64,000 nt of DNA, taken from positions 1 through 64,000 of the forward strand of contig JAEYAW010000035.1 in NCBI GenBank assembly GCA_023404675.1, written 5' to 3'. Below the pieces are notes generated by a model, which saw only the letters and a program-made list of their open reading frames with translations, searched no databases and was not told the DNA's origin. Position numbers and translations under genes: made by a program. Within the stretch, counting starts at the first letter, position 1. Every line of letters begins with the position of its first letter. Shown one piece after another: positions 36,213-44,500 of the stretch. The stretch comes from Pseudomonadota bacterium. GTDB lineage: Bacteria > Pseudomonadota > Alphaproteobacteria > Rhizobiales > Xanthobacteraceae.

Positions 36213-36372
36213 GGGGCTGAATTTCATCGCGCGGGCGGGCGACTAGTCCGCGGTTCCTGCGCGACAAGATCATTCCGCGTGGATCCGAGTGGTTGGAGGC
36301 CAACCCATGTCCCGGCCGCCCCAGTTTTGATCCGTCCATTTCATCGACTGGTTTGATTGTAGAGGGTGCGCC

Positions 36373-36387
36373 GAACAAATAAAGAAC
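36373..36387. promoter_or_regulatory. second LexA-type box (GAAC-N7-GAAC)
   Basis: GAACAAATAAAGAAC matches the alphaproteobacterial SOS box exactly, and both half-sites are followed by A, as in the common extended form. On the minus strand a TACAAT hexamer (36356-36361) lies 11 bases downstream of it. On the plus strand no convincing -10 is seen. The target is not established. Confidence 0.5.
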
Positions 36388-36458
36388 AAAATCGGTTCGG
36401 CTTAACCGTCGAAGCCAGATTTCAGCCGTCGTCATTCCCCTCGGCGGAGGTGTGGCGG

Positions 36459-36509
36459 ATGAGTTGGTTGGCGCGTCTCGCTTGCGCACCGGGGCCGACG
36501 CGGGTATAA
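36459..36509 (+). CDS. possible 16-codon leader or micropeptide ORF
   Basis: Reads MSWLARLACAPGPTRV, preceded by GGCGGAGG eight bases upstream. Its stop falls in the loop of a 6-bp hairpin (36499-36516). It lies 72 bases after the GAAC-N7-GAAC box and 127 bases before rpsB. It could be a leader peptide, a micropeptide or chance. Confidence 0.25.
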   Translation: MSWLARLACAPGPTRV

Positions 36510-36635
36510 GCCCGCGCATCTCACACGGAAACATGGCTTACGAGCCGTCCGGTGGCACTCCGGACCGCAAGGCAGATCATCTGTCCTGCGCCCGGTGCCC
36601 ACGCGTTTCCGGAGGAACAACCGGAGAACTACACA

Positions 36636-37634
36636 ATGGCGCTGCCCGATTTCAGCATGCGCCAGCTGCTTGAGGCTGGCGTTCACTTTGGTCACCAATC
36701 CCACCGCTGGAACCCGAAGATGGCGGATTTCATCTTCGGCACCCGCAACAACATCCACATCATCGACCTTGCCCAGACGGTGCCGCTGCTGCATCGCGCG
36801 CTGCAGGCCGTGAGCGATACCGTCGCGCGCGGCGGCCGTATCCTGTTCGTCGGCACCAAGCGGCAGGCGCAGGACGGCGTGGCGGACGCGGCCAAGCGTT
36901 CGGCGCAGTATTTCGTCAATTCGCGCTGGCTCGGCGGCACGCTAACCAACTGGAAAACCATTTCCGGTTCGATCAAGCGCCTGCGCCACCTCGACGAGGT
37001 GCTCGCCTCGGCCGAAGGCCAGCAGTACACCAAGAAAGAGCGCCTCGAACTGCAGCGCGAGCGCGACAAGCTTGATCGTTCGCTCGGCGGGATCAAGGAC
37101 ATGGGCGGTCTGCCTGACCTGATCTTCGTGATCGACACCAACAAGGAAGACATCGCGATCCAGGAGGCCCAGCGCCTTGGCATCCCGGTGGCGGCCATCG
37201 TCGACACCAACTGCGACCCGAAGGGCATCACCTATCTGGTGCCGGGCAACGACGACGCCGGCCGCGCCATCAGCCTGTATTGTGACCTGATCGCCCGCGC
37301 GGCCATCGACGGCATCTCGCGCGCCCAGGGCGACAGCGGCTATGACGCCGGCGCGTCGGTGGCGCCGCTGGCCGAGGAACTGCCCGAGGCCGCTCCGGCC
37401 GCCGGATTCCAGGGTCTTGCGGGACCGCGCGGCGTGGCCGACGATCTCAAGAAGCTCACCGGTGTTTCCGGCGCGATCGAGAAGAAGCTCAACGATCTCG
37501 GCGTGTTCCACTACTGGCAACTCGCCGAGCTGGATCACGACACCGCCCACAAGATCGCCGAAGAGGTCGGTCTGCCAGGCCGTGCCGATGCGTGGGTCGC
37601 CAAGGCCCGCGAGTTGACCGCCGAGGCGGAATAA
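36636..37634 (+). CDS. rpsB: 30S ribosomal protein S2 with C-terminal extension
   Basis: A 332-residue S2, longer than the roughly 240 residues of E. coli. The canonical domain includes EAGVHFGHQSHRWNPKMADF, IFGTRNNIHIIDL and PVAAIVDTNCDPKGITYLVP. The extra C-terminal part, from about residue 260, ends in a helical domain with DDLKKLTGVSGAIEKKLNDL and YWQLAELDHDTAHKIAEEVG, resembling a helix-hairpin-helix fold; this is normal for alphaproteobacteria. A GGAG sequence precedes the ATG. tsf follows after a hairpin-containing gap of 143 bases. Confidence 0.96.
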   Translation: MALPDFSMRQLLEAGVHFGHQSHRWNPKMADFIFGTRNNIHIIDLAQTVPLLHRALQAVSDTVARGGRILFVGTKRQAQDGVADAAKRSAQYFVNSRWLGGTLTNWKTISGSIKRLRHLDEVLASAEGQQYTKKERLELQRERDKLDRSLGGIKDMGGLPDLIFVIDTNKEDIAIQEAQRLGIPVAAIVDTNCDPKGITYLVPGNDDAGRAISLYCDLIARAAIDGISRAQGDSGYDAGASVAPLAEELPEAAPAAGFQGLAGPRGVADDLKKLTGVSGAIEKKLNDLGVFHYWQLAELDHDTAHKIAEEVGLPGRADAWVAKARELTAEAE

Positions 37635-37647
37635 CCATTTAAGCGCG

Positions 37648-37668
37648 GCGGCCGGCTTGCCCGGCCGC
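37648..37668 (+). terminator. hairpin between rpsB and tsf
   Basis: gcggccgg (37648-37655) pairs with ccggccgc (37661-37668) around cttgc, 14 bases past the rpsB stop. A short ATTTT tract follows at 37672. In E. coli an attenuator lies at this position; partial termination here is inference. Confidence 0.45.
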
Positions 37669-37777
37669 TGACATTTTCCGGAAATCGCTTCGCCTTACCA
37701 CGTTCGCCAAGCGGACGATTCGGGAGGGCTCTGAGGGCCGCCGTCCGCGTGCGCGGACAGGTAGTGGGAACATCGAC

Positions 37778-38701
37778 ATGACGACGATCACAGCAGCAAT
37801 GGTGAAGGACCTGCGCGAGAAAACCGGCGCGGGCATGATGGATTGCAAGCAGGCGCTGGCCGAGAACGGCGGCGATCTGGAGCAGGCCATCGACTGGCTG
37901 CGCAAGAAGGGTCTGTCGAAGGCCGCCAAGAAGGCCGGCCGCGTCGCGGCCGAGGGCCTGATCGGCGTCCTGACCCAGGGCGGCAAGGGTGTCGTCGTCG
38001 AGGTCAACTCGGAGACCGACTTCGTTGCCCGTAATGATCAATTCCAGGGCCTCGTGAAGATGATCGCGCAGGTCGCGATGAAGGTCGGCGCGGATGTGGA
38101 GGCCATCAAGGCCGCCAAGGTCGGCGAGTTCACCGTCGAGCGGGCGATCTCGGATGCGGTCGCCACCATCGGCGAGAACATGACGCTGCGCCGCGCGGCC
38201 GTGCTTGAGGTCGGTCAGGGCGTGGTCGGGTACTATGTGCACGGCTCGGTCGGCGACGGCCTCGGCAAGATGGGCGTGCTGGTGGCGCTTGAGTCGCCGG
38301 GCAGCGCCGACGAACTCGCCGCGCTTGGCCGTCAGGTCGCGATGCACATCGCCTCGACCAATCCCCAGGCGGTCGATGCAGCCGGCCTCGACCCCGAGGT
38401 CGTGCGCCGCGAGAAGGACGTGCTGGCCGACAAGTATCGCCAGCAGGGCAAGCCGGAAGCGATGATCGAGAAGATCGTCGAGTCGGGCCTGAAGACCTAC
38501 TACAAGGAAGTCTGCCTGCTCGAGCAGGGCTTCATCTTCGATGACAAGAAGACGGTCGCCCAGGCACTCAAGGAAGCCGAGGGTAAAGTCGGCGGCGCGA
38601 TCAAGGTCGCCGGCTTCGTTCGTTATGCGCTCGGCGAGGGCATCGAGAAGGAAGAATCCGACTTCGCGGCCGAGGTTGCGGCCGCCAGCGGCAAGAAGTA
38701 A
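37778..38701 (+). CDS. tsf: translation elongation factor Ts
   Basis: A 307-residue guanine-nucleotide exchange factor for EF-Tu. The N-terminal UBA-like domain reads AAMVKDLREKTGAGMMDCKQ. The TDFVARN core motif (80-86) that contacts the EF-Tu nucleotide site is present. The remaining core repeat is complete (HIASTNPQAV, EKIVESGLKTYYKEVCLLEQ). It follows rpsB and precedes pyrH in the standard order. Confidence 0.97.
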   Translation: MTTITAAMVKDLREKTGAGMMDCKQALAENGGDLEQAIDWLRKKGLSKAAKKAGRVAAEGLIGVLTQGGKGVVVEVNSETDFVARNDQFQGLVKMIAQVAMKVGADVEAIKAAKVGEFTVERAISDAVATIGENMTLRRAAVLEVGQGVVGYYVHGSVGDGLGKMGVLVALESPGSADELAALGRQVAMHIASTNPQAVDAAGLDPEVVRREKDVLADKYRQQGKPEAMIEKIVESGLKTYYKEVCLLEQGFIFDDKKTVAQALKEAEGKVGGAIKVAGFVRYALGEGIEKEESDFAAEVAAASGKK

Positions 38702-38707
38702 GCGACG

Positions 38708-38729
38708 TCGCGCGGTGTGTGCCGCGCGA
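38708..38729 (+). terminator. hairpin between tsf and pyrH
   Basis: tcgcgcgg (38708-38715) pairs with ccgcgcga (38722-38729) around tgtgtg, followed by ttgtctt. This could be a weak terminator or processing site between the two genes. Confidence 0.4.
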
Positions 38730-38785
38730 TTGTCTTGAGAGTGGGCGCCTGAACGCGTCCAAAGGCCGGAGGAGGCGGGCGGATC

Positions 38786-39502
<717 letters not shown>

Positions 39503-39585
39503 CCTGCGGCGACAGGCCGGCGGCGCCGGCCCTGAAAGTGCGGCTTCGCCGCGCAAGGCATCAGGAAGTGCGGGAGAATTGGGAC

Positions 39586-40149
39586 ATGTCGTCCGGAGAA
39601 TTCGACATCAATGACCTGAAGCGCCGGATGACGGGCGCGAGGGATTCGCTCAAGCACGAGCTTGGCGGCCTGCGCACCGGGCGTGCATCGTCCTCGATGC
39701 TGGAGCCGGTGCAGGTGGAGGCCTATGGCAGCACCATGCCGCTCAATCAGGTCGCCTCCATCAGCGTGCCCGAGCCGCGCATGATCTCGGTGCAGGTGTG
39801 GGACAAGTCGATGGTCAAGGCGGTGGAGAAGGCCATTGTCGATTCCAATCTCGGTCTGTCGCCCGCGACCGAGGGTCAGGTGCTGCGTCTGCGTATCCCC
39901 GAACTGAACCAGGATCGCCGCAAGGAACTGGTCAAGGTCGCCCACAAGTATGCCGAAGCGGCGCGCGTCGCCGTGCGTCATGTGCGGCGCGACGGTCTCG
40001 ACATGCTCAAGAAGCTCGAAAAGGACCACAAGATCTCCGAGGACGATCAGGAGCGGCTGGGGGGCGAGGTGCAGAAGGCCACAGACGCCGCCATCGCCGA
40101 GGTCGATCAACTCCTCGCCGCCAAGGAAAAGGAAATCCTCACGGTCTGA
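39586..40149 (+). CDS. frr: ribosome recycling factor
   Basis: A 187-residue RRF that splits the post-termination ribosome with EF-G. Its features include LGGLRTGRASSSMLEPVQVE, YGSTMPLNQVASISVPEPRM and RIPELNQDRRKELVKVAHKY. The ATG at 39586 gives the standard length; earlier in-frame sequence is unconserved and Arg-rich. It belongs to the rpsB-tsf-pyrH-frr cluster. Confidence 0.97.
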   Translation: MSSGEFDINDLKRRMTGARDSLKHELGGLRTGRASSSMLEPVQVEAYGSTMPLNQVASISVPEPRMISVQVWDKSMVKAVEKAIVDSNLGLSPATEGQVLRLRIPELNQDRRKELVKVAHKYAEAARVAVRHVRRDGLDMLKKLEKDHKISEDDQERLGGEVQKATDAAIAEVDQLLAAKEKEILTV

Positions 40150-40279
40150 GGACCGAATCGTTCACTAATCGGCGGCGGTGGTGTCCGCCGCCGGATCACA
40201 CCCCTTGGCCGTGCGGAGTGCGCCGTGCCATCATTCCGGGAACGATCGCGTCGCGGTCGCTCCTCCGAGGCCCGAGAAG

Positions 40280-41038
40280 ATGTCGAACGGCGCAATGCCA
40301 GCGATGGACGGACCTGACCAGACTGTCGGGCCGCGCCACGTCGCCATCATCATGGATGGCAACGGACGTTGGGCGGCGGCGCGCGGCCTGCCGCGGGCGG
40401 AAGGGCACCGCCGGGGCGTCGAGGCCCTGCGCAGGGTGGTGCGGGCGGCCAGCGATCTCGGTATCGCCTATCTGACCATCTTCTCGTTCTCGTCGGAAAA
40501 CTGGTCGCGGCCGGTCACTGAAATCCGCGACCTGTTCGGCCTCCTGCGTCGCTTCATCCGCAACGATCTGGCGACGCTGCATCGCGACGGGGTGCGGGTG
40601 CGGGTGATCGGAGAGCGCGAAGGCCTTGAGCCGGATATCTGCGCGCTGCTCGGCGAGGCCGAGGAACTGACCCGCAACAACACGCGCATGACTCTTGTGG
40701 TCGCCTTCAATTACGGCTCGCGGCGCGAGATCGCCAATGCGGCGCAGCGGCTGGCCCGCGAGGTGGCCGAGGGCCGCCGCGATCCGGCGACCATCACCGA
40801 GGACACGCTCGGCCAGTATCTGGGCACGTCGGACATTCCGGACCCGGACCTCATCGTCCGGACCTCGGGCGAGCAGCGCCTCTCCAACTTTCTGATGTGG
40901 CAGGCCGCCTACAGCGAGCTGGTTTTCGTGCCGACTCACTGGCCGGATTTCGACAAGGCGGCGCTGGAAGCGGCGATCGCGGAATATGGGCGTCGCGAGC
41001 GGCGGTTCGGGGGCCTCGTGGCCCGCACTGGATCGTAG
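40280..41038 (+). CDS. uppS: undecaprenyl diphosphate synthase
   Basis: A 252-residue cis-prenyltransferase making the C55 lipid carrier for cell-wall and polysaccharide synthesis. It opens with VAIIMDGNGRWA (D26 binds Mg, with N28, G29 and R30), has the conserved H43 in EGHRRG, SFSSENWSRP, and RTSGEQRLSNFLMWQAAYSE near the end. The ATG at 40280 fits; the stop is six bases before the cdsA GTG. Confidence 0.96.
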   Translation: MSNGAMPAMDGPDQTVGPRHVAIIMDGNGRWAAARGLPRAEGHRRGVEALRRVVRAASDLGIAYLTIFSFSSENWSRPVTEIRDLFGLLRRFIRNDLATLHRDGVRVRVIGEREGLEPDICALLGEAEELTRNNTRMTLVVAFNYGSRREIANAAQRLAREVAEGRRDPATITEDTLGQYLGTSDIPDPDLIVRTSGEQRLSNFLMWQAAYSELVFVPTHWPDFDKAALEAAIAEYGRRERRFGGLVARTGS

Positions 41039-41043
41039 AAGGC

Positions 41044-41883
41044 GTGAGCGATCCCTTGCCGCCGGTCGCGGAAACACCGTCCCGCAATCTTCTCCTGCGT
41101 ACCGTGGCAGCGCTGATTTTGGCTCCGCTGACGCTGCTGCTGGCGTGGCTCGGTGACTGGGCATGGCTGGCACTGGTTGCGGTGGTTTCCATCGGTCTGT
41201 TCGTCGAATGGCAAACCCTCGTCGGCCATGCGCAGAGTCGTCTGATGATGGCGGCCGGGGCGATGGCGTTGCTGGCTGCCGCGATCTGCCTCGGGCTTGG
41301 CGCCGACGCCATGGCGGGGCTGGCGCTGATCCTCGGCATTGCGGCCGCCGCGGGGCTTTCCGGGCGGCGGCAGGGATGGGCGGCACTTGGGGCGTTGTAC
41401 GCGTCCATCGCGCTCGGCGCATCGATCCTGCTGCGCCGCGATCCGGCCGAGGGCTTCGTGGCGCTGATGTTGGTGCTGCTGGTGGTCTGGGTGACCGACA
41501 TTCTCGGCTATTTCTGCGGCCGGGGAATTGGCGGCCCGAAGCTTTGGGTCAGGGTCAGTCCAAAAAAAACCTGGGCCGGGGCTCTCGGTGGGCTCGCCGG
41601 AAGTTTTGCGGTGGCCGGCATCTTTGCCGGTCTTGAACTTGGACGGGGCTGGCCGCTGCTGGCTTTGGCCGGCGGTCTGTCAGTGGTGTCGCAGCTTGGC
41701 GACCTGTTTGAATCCGCCGTGAAGCGGCATTTCGGCGTGAAGGACTCCAGCCACATCATTCCGGGCCATGGCGGCTTGCTGGACCGGCTGGATGGCTTCG
41801 TGGCCGCCGTCGCCTGCGCGGCGCTGATCGGTTGGCTTCGCGGCGGTATCGATGGTATGGGCCGCGGTTTGATGGTGTGGTGA
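41044..41883 (+). CDS. cdsA: phosphatidate cytidylyltransferase
   Basis: A 279-residue membrane enzyme that makes CDP-diacylglycerol. Several hydrophobic helices are followed by KKTWAGALGGLAGS and the CDS signature SQLGDLFESAVKRHFGVKDS, then IPGHGGLLDRLDG. The start is a GTG right after uppS; the domain would otherwise need to begin in uppS. It lies between isoprenoid genes, as in most proteobacteria. Confidence 0.94.
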   Translation: MSDPLPPVAETPSRNLLLRTVAALILAPLTLLLAWLGDWAWLALVAVVSIGLFVEWQTLVGHAQSRLMMAAGAMALLAAAICLGLGADAMAGLALILGIAAAAGLSGRRQGWAALGALYASIALGASILLRRDPAEGFVALMLVLLVVWVTDILGYFCGRGIGGPKLWVRVSPKKTWAGALGGLAGSFAVAGIFAGLELGRGWPLLALAGGLSVVSQLGDLFESAVKRHFGVKDSSHIIPGHGGLLDRLDGFVAAVACAALIGWLRGGIDGMGRGLMVW

Positions 41884-41887
41884 GAGT

Positions 41888-43117
41888 ATGAGCGCGGTTC
41901 CACTTCGGACGGGCAAGGTGACGGCGACGACGGCGGAGCCGCGCGTCGTGAGCGTGCTGGGAGCGACCGGCTCGATCGGCGACAGCACCATGGATCTGCT
42001 GCGCATGGCGCCGGAGCGGTACCGGGTGGAGGCGGTGACTGCCAACGGCAACGTGCAGGCGCTCGTCAAACTGGCGAAGGAATTCAATGTCGGCTTTGCC
42101 GCGATCGGTGACGAGAGTCGCTATGCCGAGCTGAAGGAGGCGCTCGCCGGCACCGGCATCGCGTTTGGAGCGGGTGAGGCGGCGGTGATCGAGGCGGCGG
42201 CCCGTCCGGCGGACTGGGTGATGGCCGCCGTGAGCGGCGCGGCGGGGCTGAAGCCGGCGCTGGCGGCGGTCGACCGGGGCACGACCATCGCGCTCGCGAA
42301 CAAGGAGTGTCTGGTCTGTGCTGGCGACATCTTCATGCAGCGTGCCGCTGCGTCGGGGGCGCAGGTGCTGCCGGCCGATTCGGAGCATAACGCTCTGTTC
42401 CAGGCACTGGCGTCCGGCAACCGGGAAGAACTGACCCGGGTCATCATTACCGCTTCAGGTGGCCCGTTCCGCACATGGGCGGCGGCCGATATCGAGCAGG
42501 CGACGTTGTCGCAGGCGCTCAAGCATCCCAATTGGAGCATGGGCCAGAAGATCACCATCGATTCCGCATCGATGATGAACAAGGGCCTCGAAGTCATTGA
42601 GGCTTCTTATCTTTTCTCGCTTGACCCGGACGAGATCGACGTGCTGGTCCACCCGCAATCCATCATTCATGGCATGGTGGAGTTCTCGGATCGCTCGGTA
42701 GTGGCCCAGCTCGGAACGCCCGACATGCGCATTCCGATCGCCCATTGCCTCGGCTGGCCGGAGCGAATTCCGGGACCTTCGCTGAAGCTCGATCTGGCCA
42801 AGATCGGCCAACTGACGTTCGAATCACCCGATTTCGAGCGGTTTCCGGGACTGCGGCTGGCCTATGACGCGCTGCGTGCCGGAGGCGGGGCCACAACGGT
42901 ATTCAACGCGGCCAACGAGATCGCCGTCGCGGCCTTTGTTGCCGAGAAGATCCGGTTCGGGGCCATTGCCCGCCTCGTCGAGGCGACACTCGATCAGTGG
43001 CTGCGGAAAAACAATTCCGCGCCGCTCGCGACGGCCGACGATGCGATTGCCGTTGACCATATTGCGAGAAAAATGGCGGCGGACCTATTGCCTGAAATTG
43101 CCGTAAAGGCATCCTAA
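41888..43117 (+). CDS. dxr: 1-deoxy-D-xylulose 5-phosphate reductoisomerase
   Basis: A 409-residue enzyme of the MEP isoprenoid pathway (also called ispC). The NADPH site VLGATGSIGDST is at 23-34, followed by ANKE at 137-140. The metal and substrate block LPADSEHNALFQAL and SIIHGMVEF are intact. It starts four bases after cdsA. The product feeds the same prenyl pool used by UppS. Confidence 0.97.
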   Translation: MSAVPLRTGKVTATTAEPRVVSVLGATGSIGDSTMDLLRMAPERYRVEAVTANGNVQALVKLAKEFNVGFAAIGDESRYAELKEALAGTGIAFGAGEAAVIEAAARPADWVMAAVSGAAGLKPALAAVDRGTTIALANKECLVCAGDIFMQRAAASGAQVLPADSEHNALFQALASGNREELTRVIITASGGPFRTWAAADIEQATLSQALKHPNWSMGQKITIDSASMMNKGLEVIEASYLFSLDPDEIDVLVHPQSIIHGMVEFSDRSVVAQLGTPDMRIPIAHCLGWPERIPGPSLKLDLAKIGQLTFESPDFERFPGLRLAYDALRAGGGATTVFNAANEIAVAAFVAEKIRFGAIARLVEATLDQWLRKNNSAPLATADDAIAVDHIARKMAADLLPEIAVKAS

Positions 43118-43172
43118 CACTTCGGGGAACTGGGGAGCCTTATGTTCGTGGGCTCTGGTGGCGAGGATCGGG

Positions 43173-44324
43173 ATGACTGACGTTTTTTCCCATGGCATCA
43201 GTGCGTTGAGCCATGGCTTTCTCGGGTATCTGATCCCGTTCCTGTTTGTGCTGACGATCGTGGTGTTTTTCCACGAACTGGGCCATTTCCTCGTGGGCCG
43301 CTGGTGCGGTGTCAAAATTCTGACGTTCTCGCTGGGCTTCGGGCCGGAGTTGTTCGGCTTCAACGACCGTCACGGGACGCGATGGAAGGTCTCCGCGATT
43401 CCGCTCGGCGGCTACGTGAAGTTCTTCGGCGACGAGAGCGAGGCCTCGACCCCCTCGGCTGAAACGCTCAGCGGCATGAGCGAGGACGAGCGCAAGGTCA
43501 GTTTTCACCACAAGAATGTCGCGCAACGCGCCGCCATCGTGGCCGCCGGACCGATCGCCAACTTTATTTTGGCGATCGTTATTTTCGCCAGCCTTTTCAC
43601 AGTGTTCGGCAAACCGAGCACGCTGGCGCAGGTGGACACCGTGCAGGCCGGAAGCGCGGCCGAGAAGGCCGGATTCCAAGCCGGGGATATTATCACCGCC
43701 ATCGACGGATCCGCGATCGAGAGCTTCTCGGACATGCAACGGATCGTCAGCATGAGCGCGGGCCAGTCGCTGCGGGTGACCGTGAAGCGCGGCGGTGTGC
43801 CGGTCGAACTGCAGGCAACGCCTGAGCAGCGCGAGGTGAAGGACAATTTCGGCAACGTGCATCGCATGGGCGTGCTCGGCATCACCCGGACAAGCAAGCC
43901 CGACGAGGCGCTGACCGAACGGGTGAACCCGGCGACGGCGCTGTGGCTCGGAGCCAAGGAGACCTGGTTCGTCGTGGACCGGACGGTGTCCTACATCGGC
44001 GGCGTGTTCGTCGGACGCGAATCGGCCGATCAGGTCGGGGGGCCGATCAGGATCGCGCAGATCTCCGGGCAGGTGGCGACGGTCGGGGTCGCCGCGCTGA
44101 TCCATCTCGCGGCCGTTCTCTCGGTGTCTATCGGTCTGCTGAACCTGTTTCCGGTGCCCCTGCTCGATGGCGGCCATCTTTTGTTCTACGCGCTTGAAGC
44201 CATCCGCGGAAAACCGCTGTCCGAACGGGCGCAGGAAATGGGATTTCGCGTCGGGCTCGCGCTTGTCTTGATGCTGATGGTCTTTGCAACCTACAACGAC
44301 ATCCTGCATCTGGCGTCGTCATGA
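43173..44324 (+). CDS. rseP: RIP metalloprotease RseP (site-2 protease)
   Basis: A 383-residue intramembrane zinc protease. The zinc motif HELGH (H34, E35, H38) lies in the first helix; the PDZ domain is at about 120-205 (VQAGSAAEKAGFQAGDIITA); the third zinc ligand D332 is in LLDGGH. It cleaves anti-sigma factors or signal-peptide remnants. The ATG at 43173 has GAGG six bases upstream; a GTG at 43158 is possible. Order dxr-rseP-bamA is standard. Confidence 0.95.
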   Translation: MTDVFSHGISALSHGFLGYLIPFLFVLTIVVFFHELGHFLVGRWCGVKILTFSLGFGPELFGFNDRHGTRWKVSAIPLGGYVKFFGDESEASTPSAETLSGMSEDERKVSFHHKNVAQRAAIVAAGPIANFILAIVIFASLFTVFGKPSTLAQVDTVQAGSAAEKAGFQAGDIITAIDGSAIESFSDMQRIVSMSAGQSLRVTVKRGGVPVELQATPEQREVKDNFGNVHRMGVLGITRTSKPDEALTERVNPATALWLGAKETWFVVDRTVSYIGGVFVGRESADQVGGPIRIAQISGQVATVGVAALIHLAAVLSVSIGLLNLFPVPLLDGGHLLFYALEAIRGKPLSERAQEMGFRVGLALVLMLMVFATYNDILHLASS

Positions 44325-44500
44325 GTCGGCCTGTTGGGCGTGGCGGATGGGCAACGTGCTGGCAGGAAATTGGAATTGCGCTGCGAAAGCCCGTTTGCCC
44401 TCTCTGCAAAATTGGCTACAAGCGGCGCTGTGAATGGGAATCTGCCGGCCTTCTGGGGGCAGGGGTTGGCACCGGAATGAATGATGAGGGCGCGTTGCGC

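Larger units (their letters stand above)
36213..36635 (+). other. dnaE-rpsB intergenic region and rpsB leader
   Basis: 423 bases without an established gene. Contents in order: a 24-codon minus-strand frame (36270-36344), a TTGATT hexamer (36354-36359), a perfect GAAC-N7-GAAC box (36373-36387), a 16-codon plus-strand frame with a ribosome site (36459-36509), a small hairpin around its stop (36499-36516), and a gtccgg/ccggac hairpin (36547-36565). The last part is probably the untranslated leader of rpsB, where S2 autoregulation is usual in other bacteria. Confidence 0.5.

Noticed and set aside
44321..44500. 60-residue N-terminal extension of BamA starting at the rseP stop
   Set aside because: It lacks a signal-peptide pattern and would place the real signal sequence in the interior.
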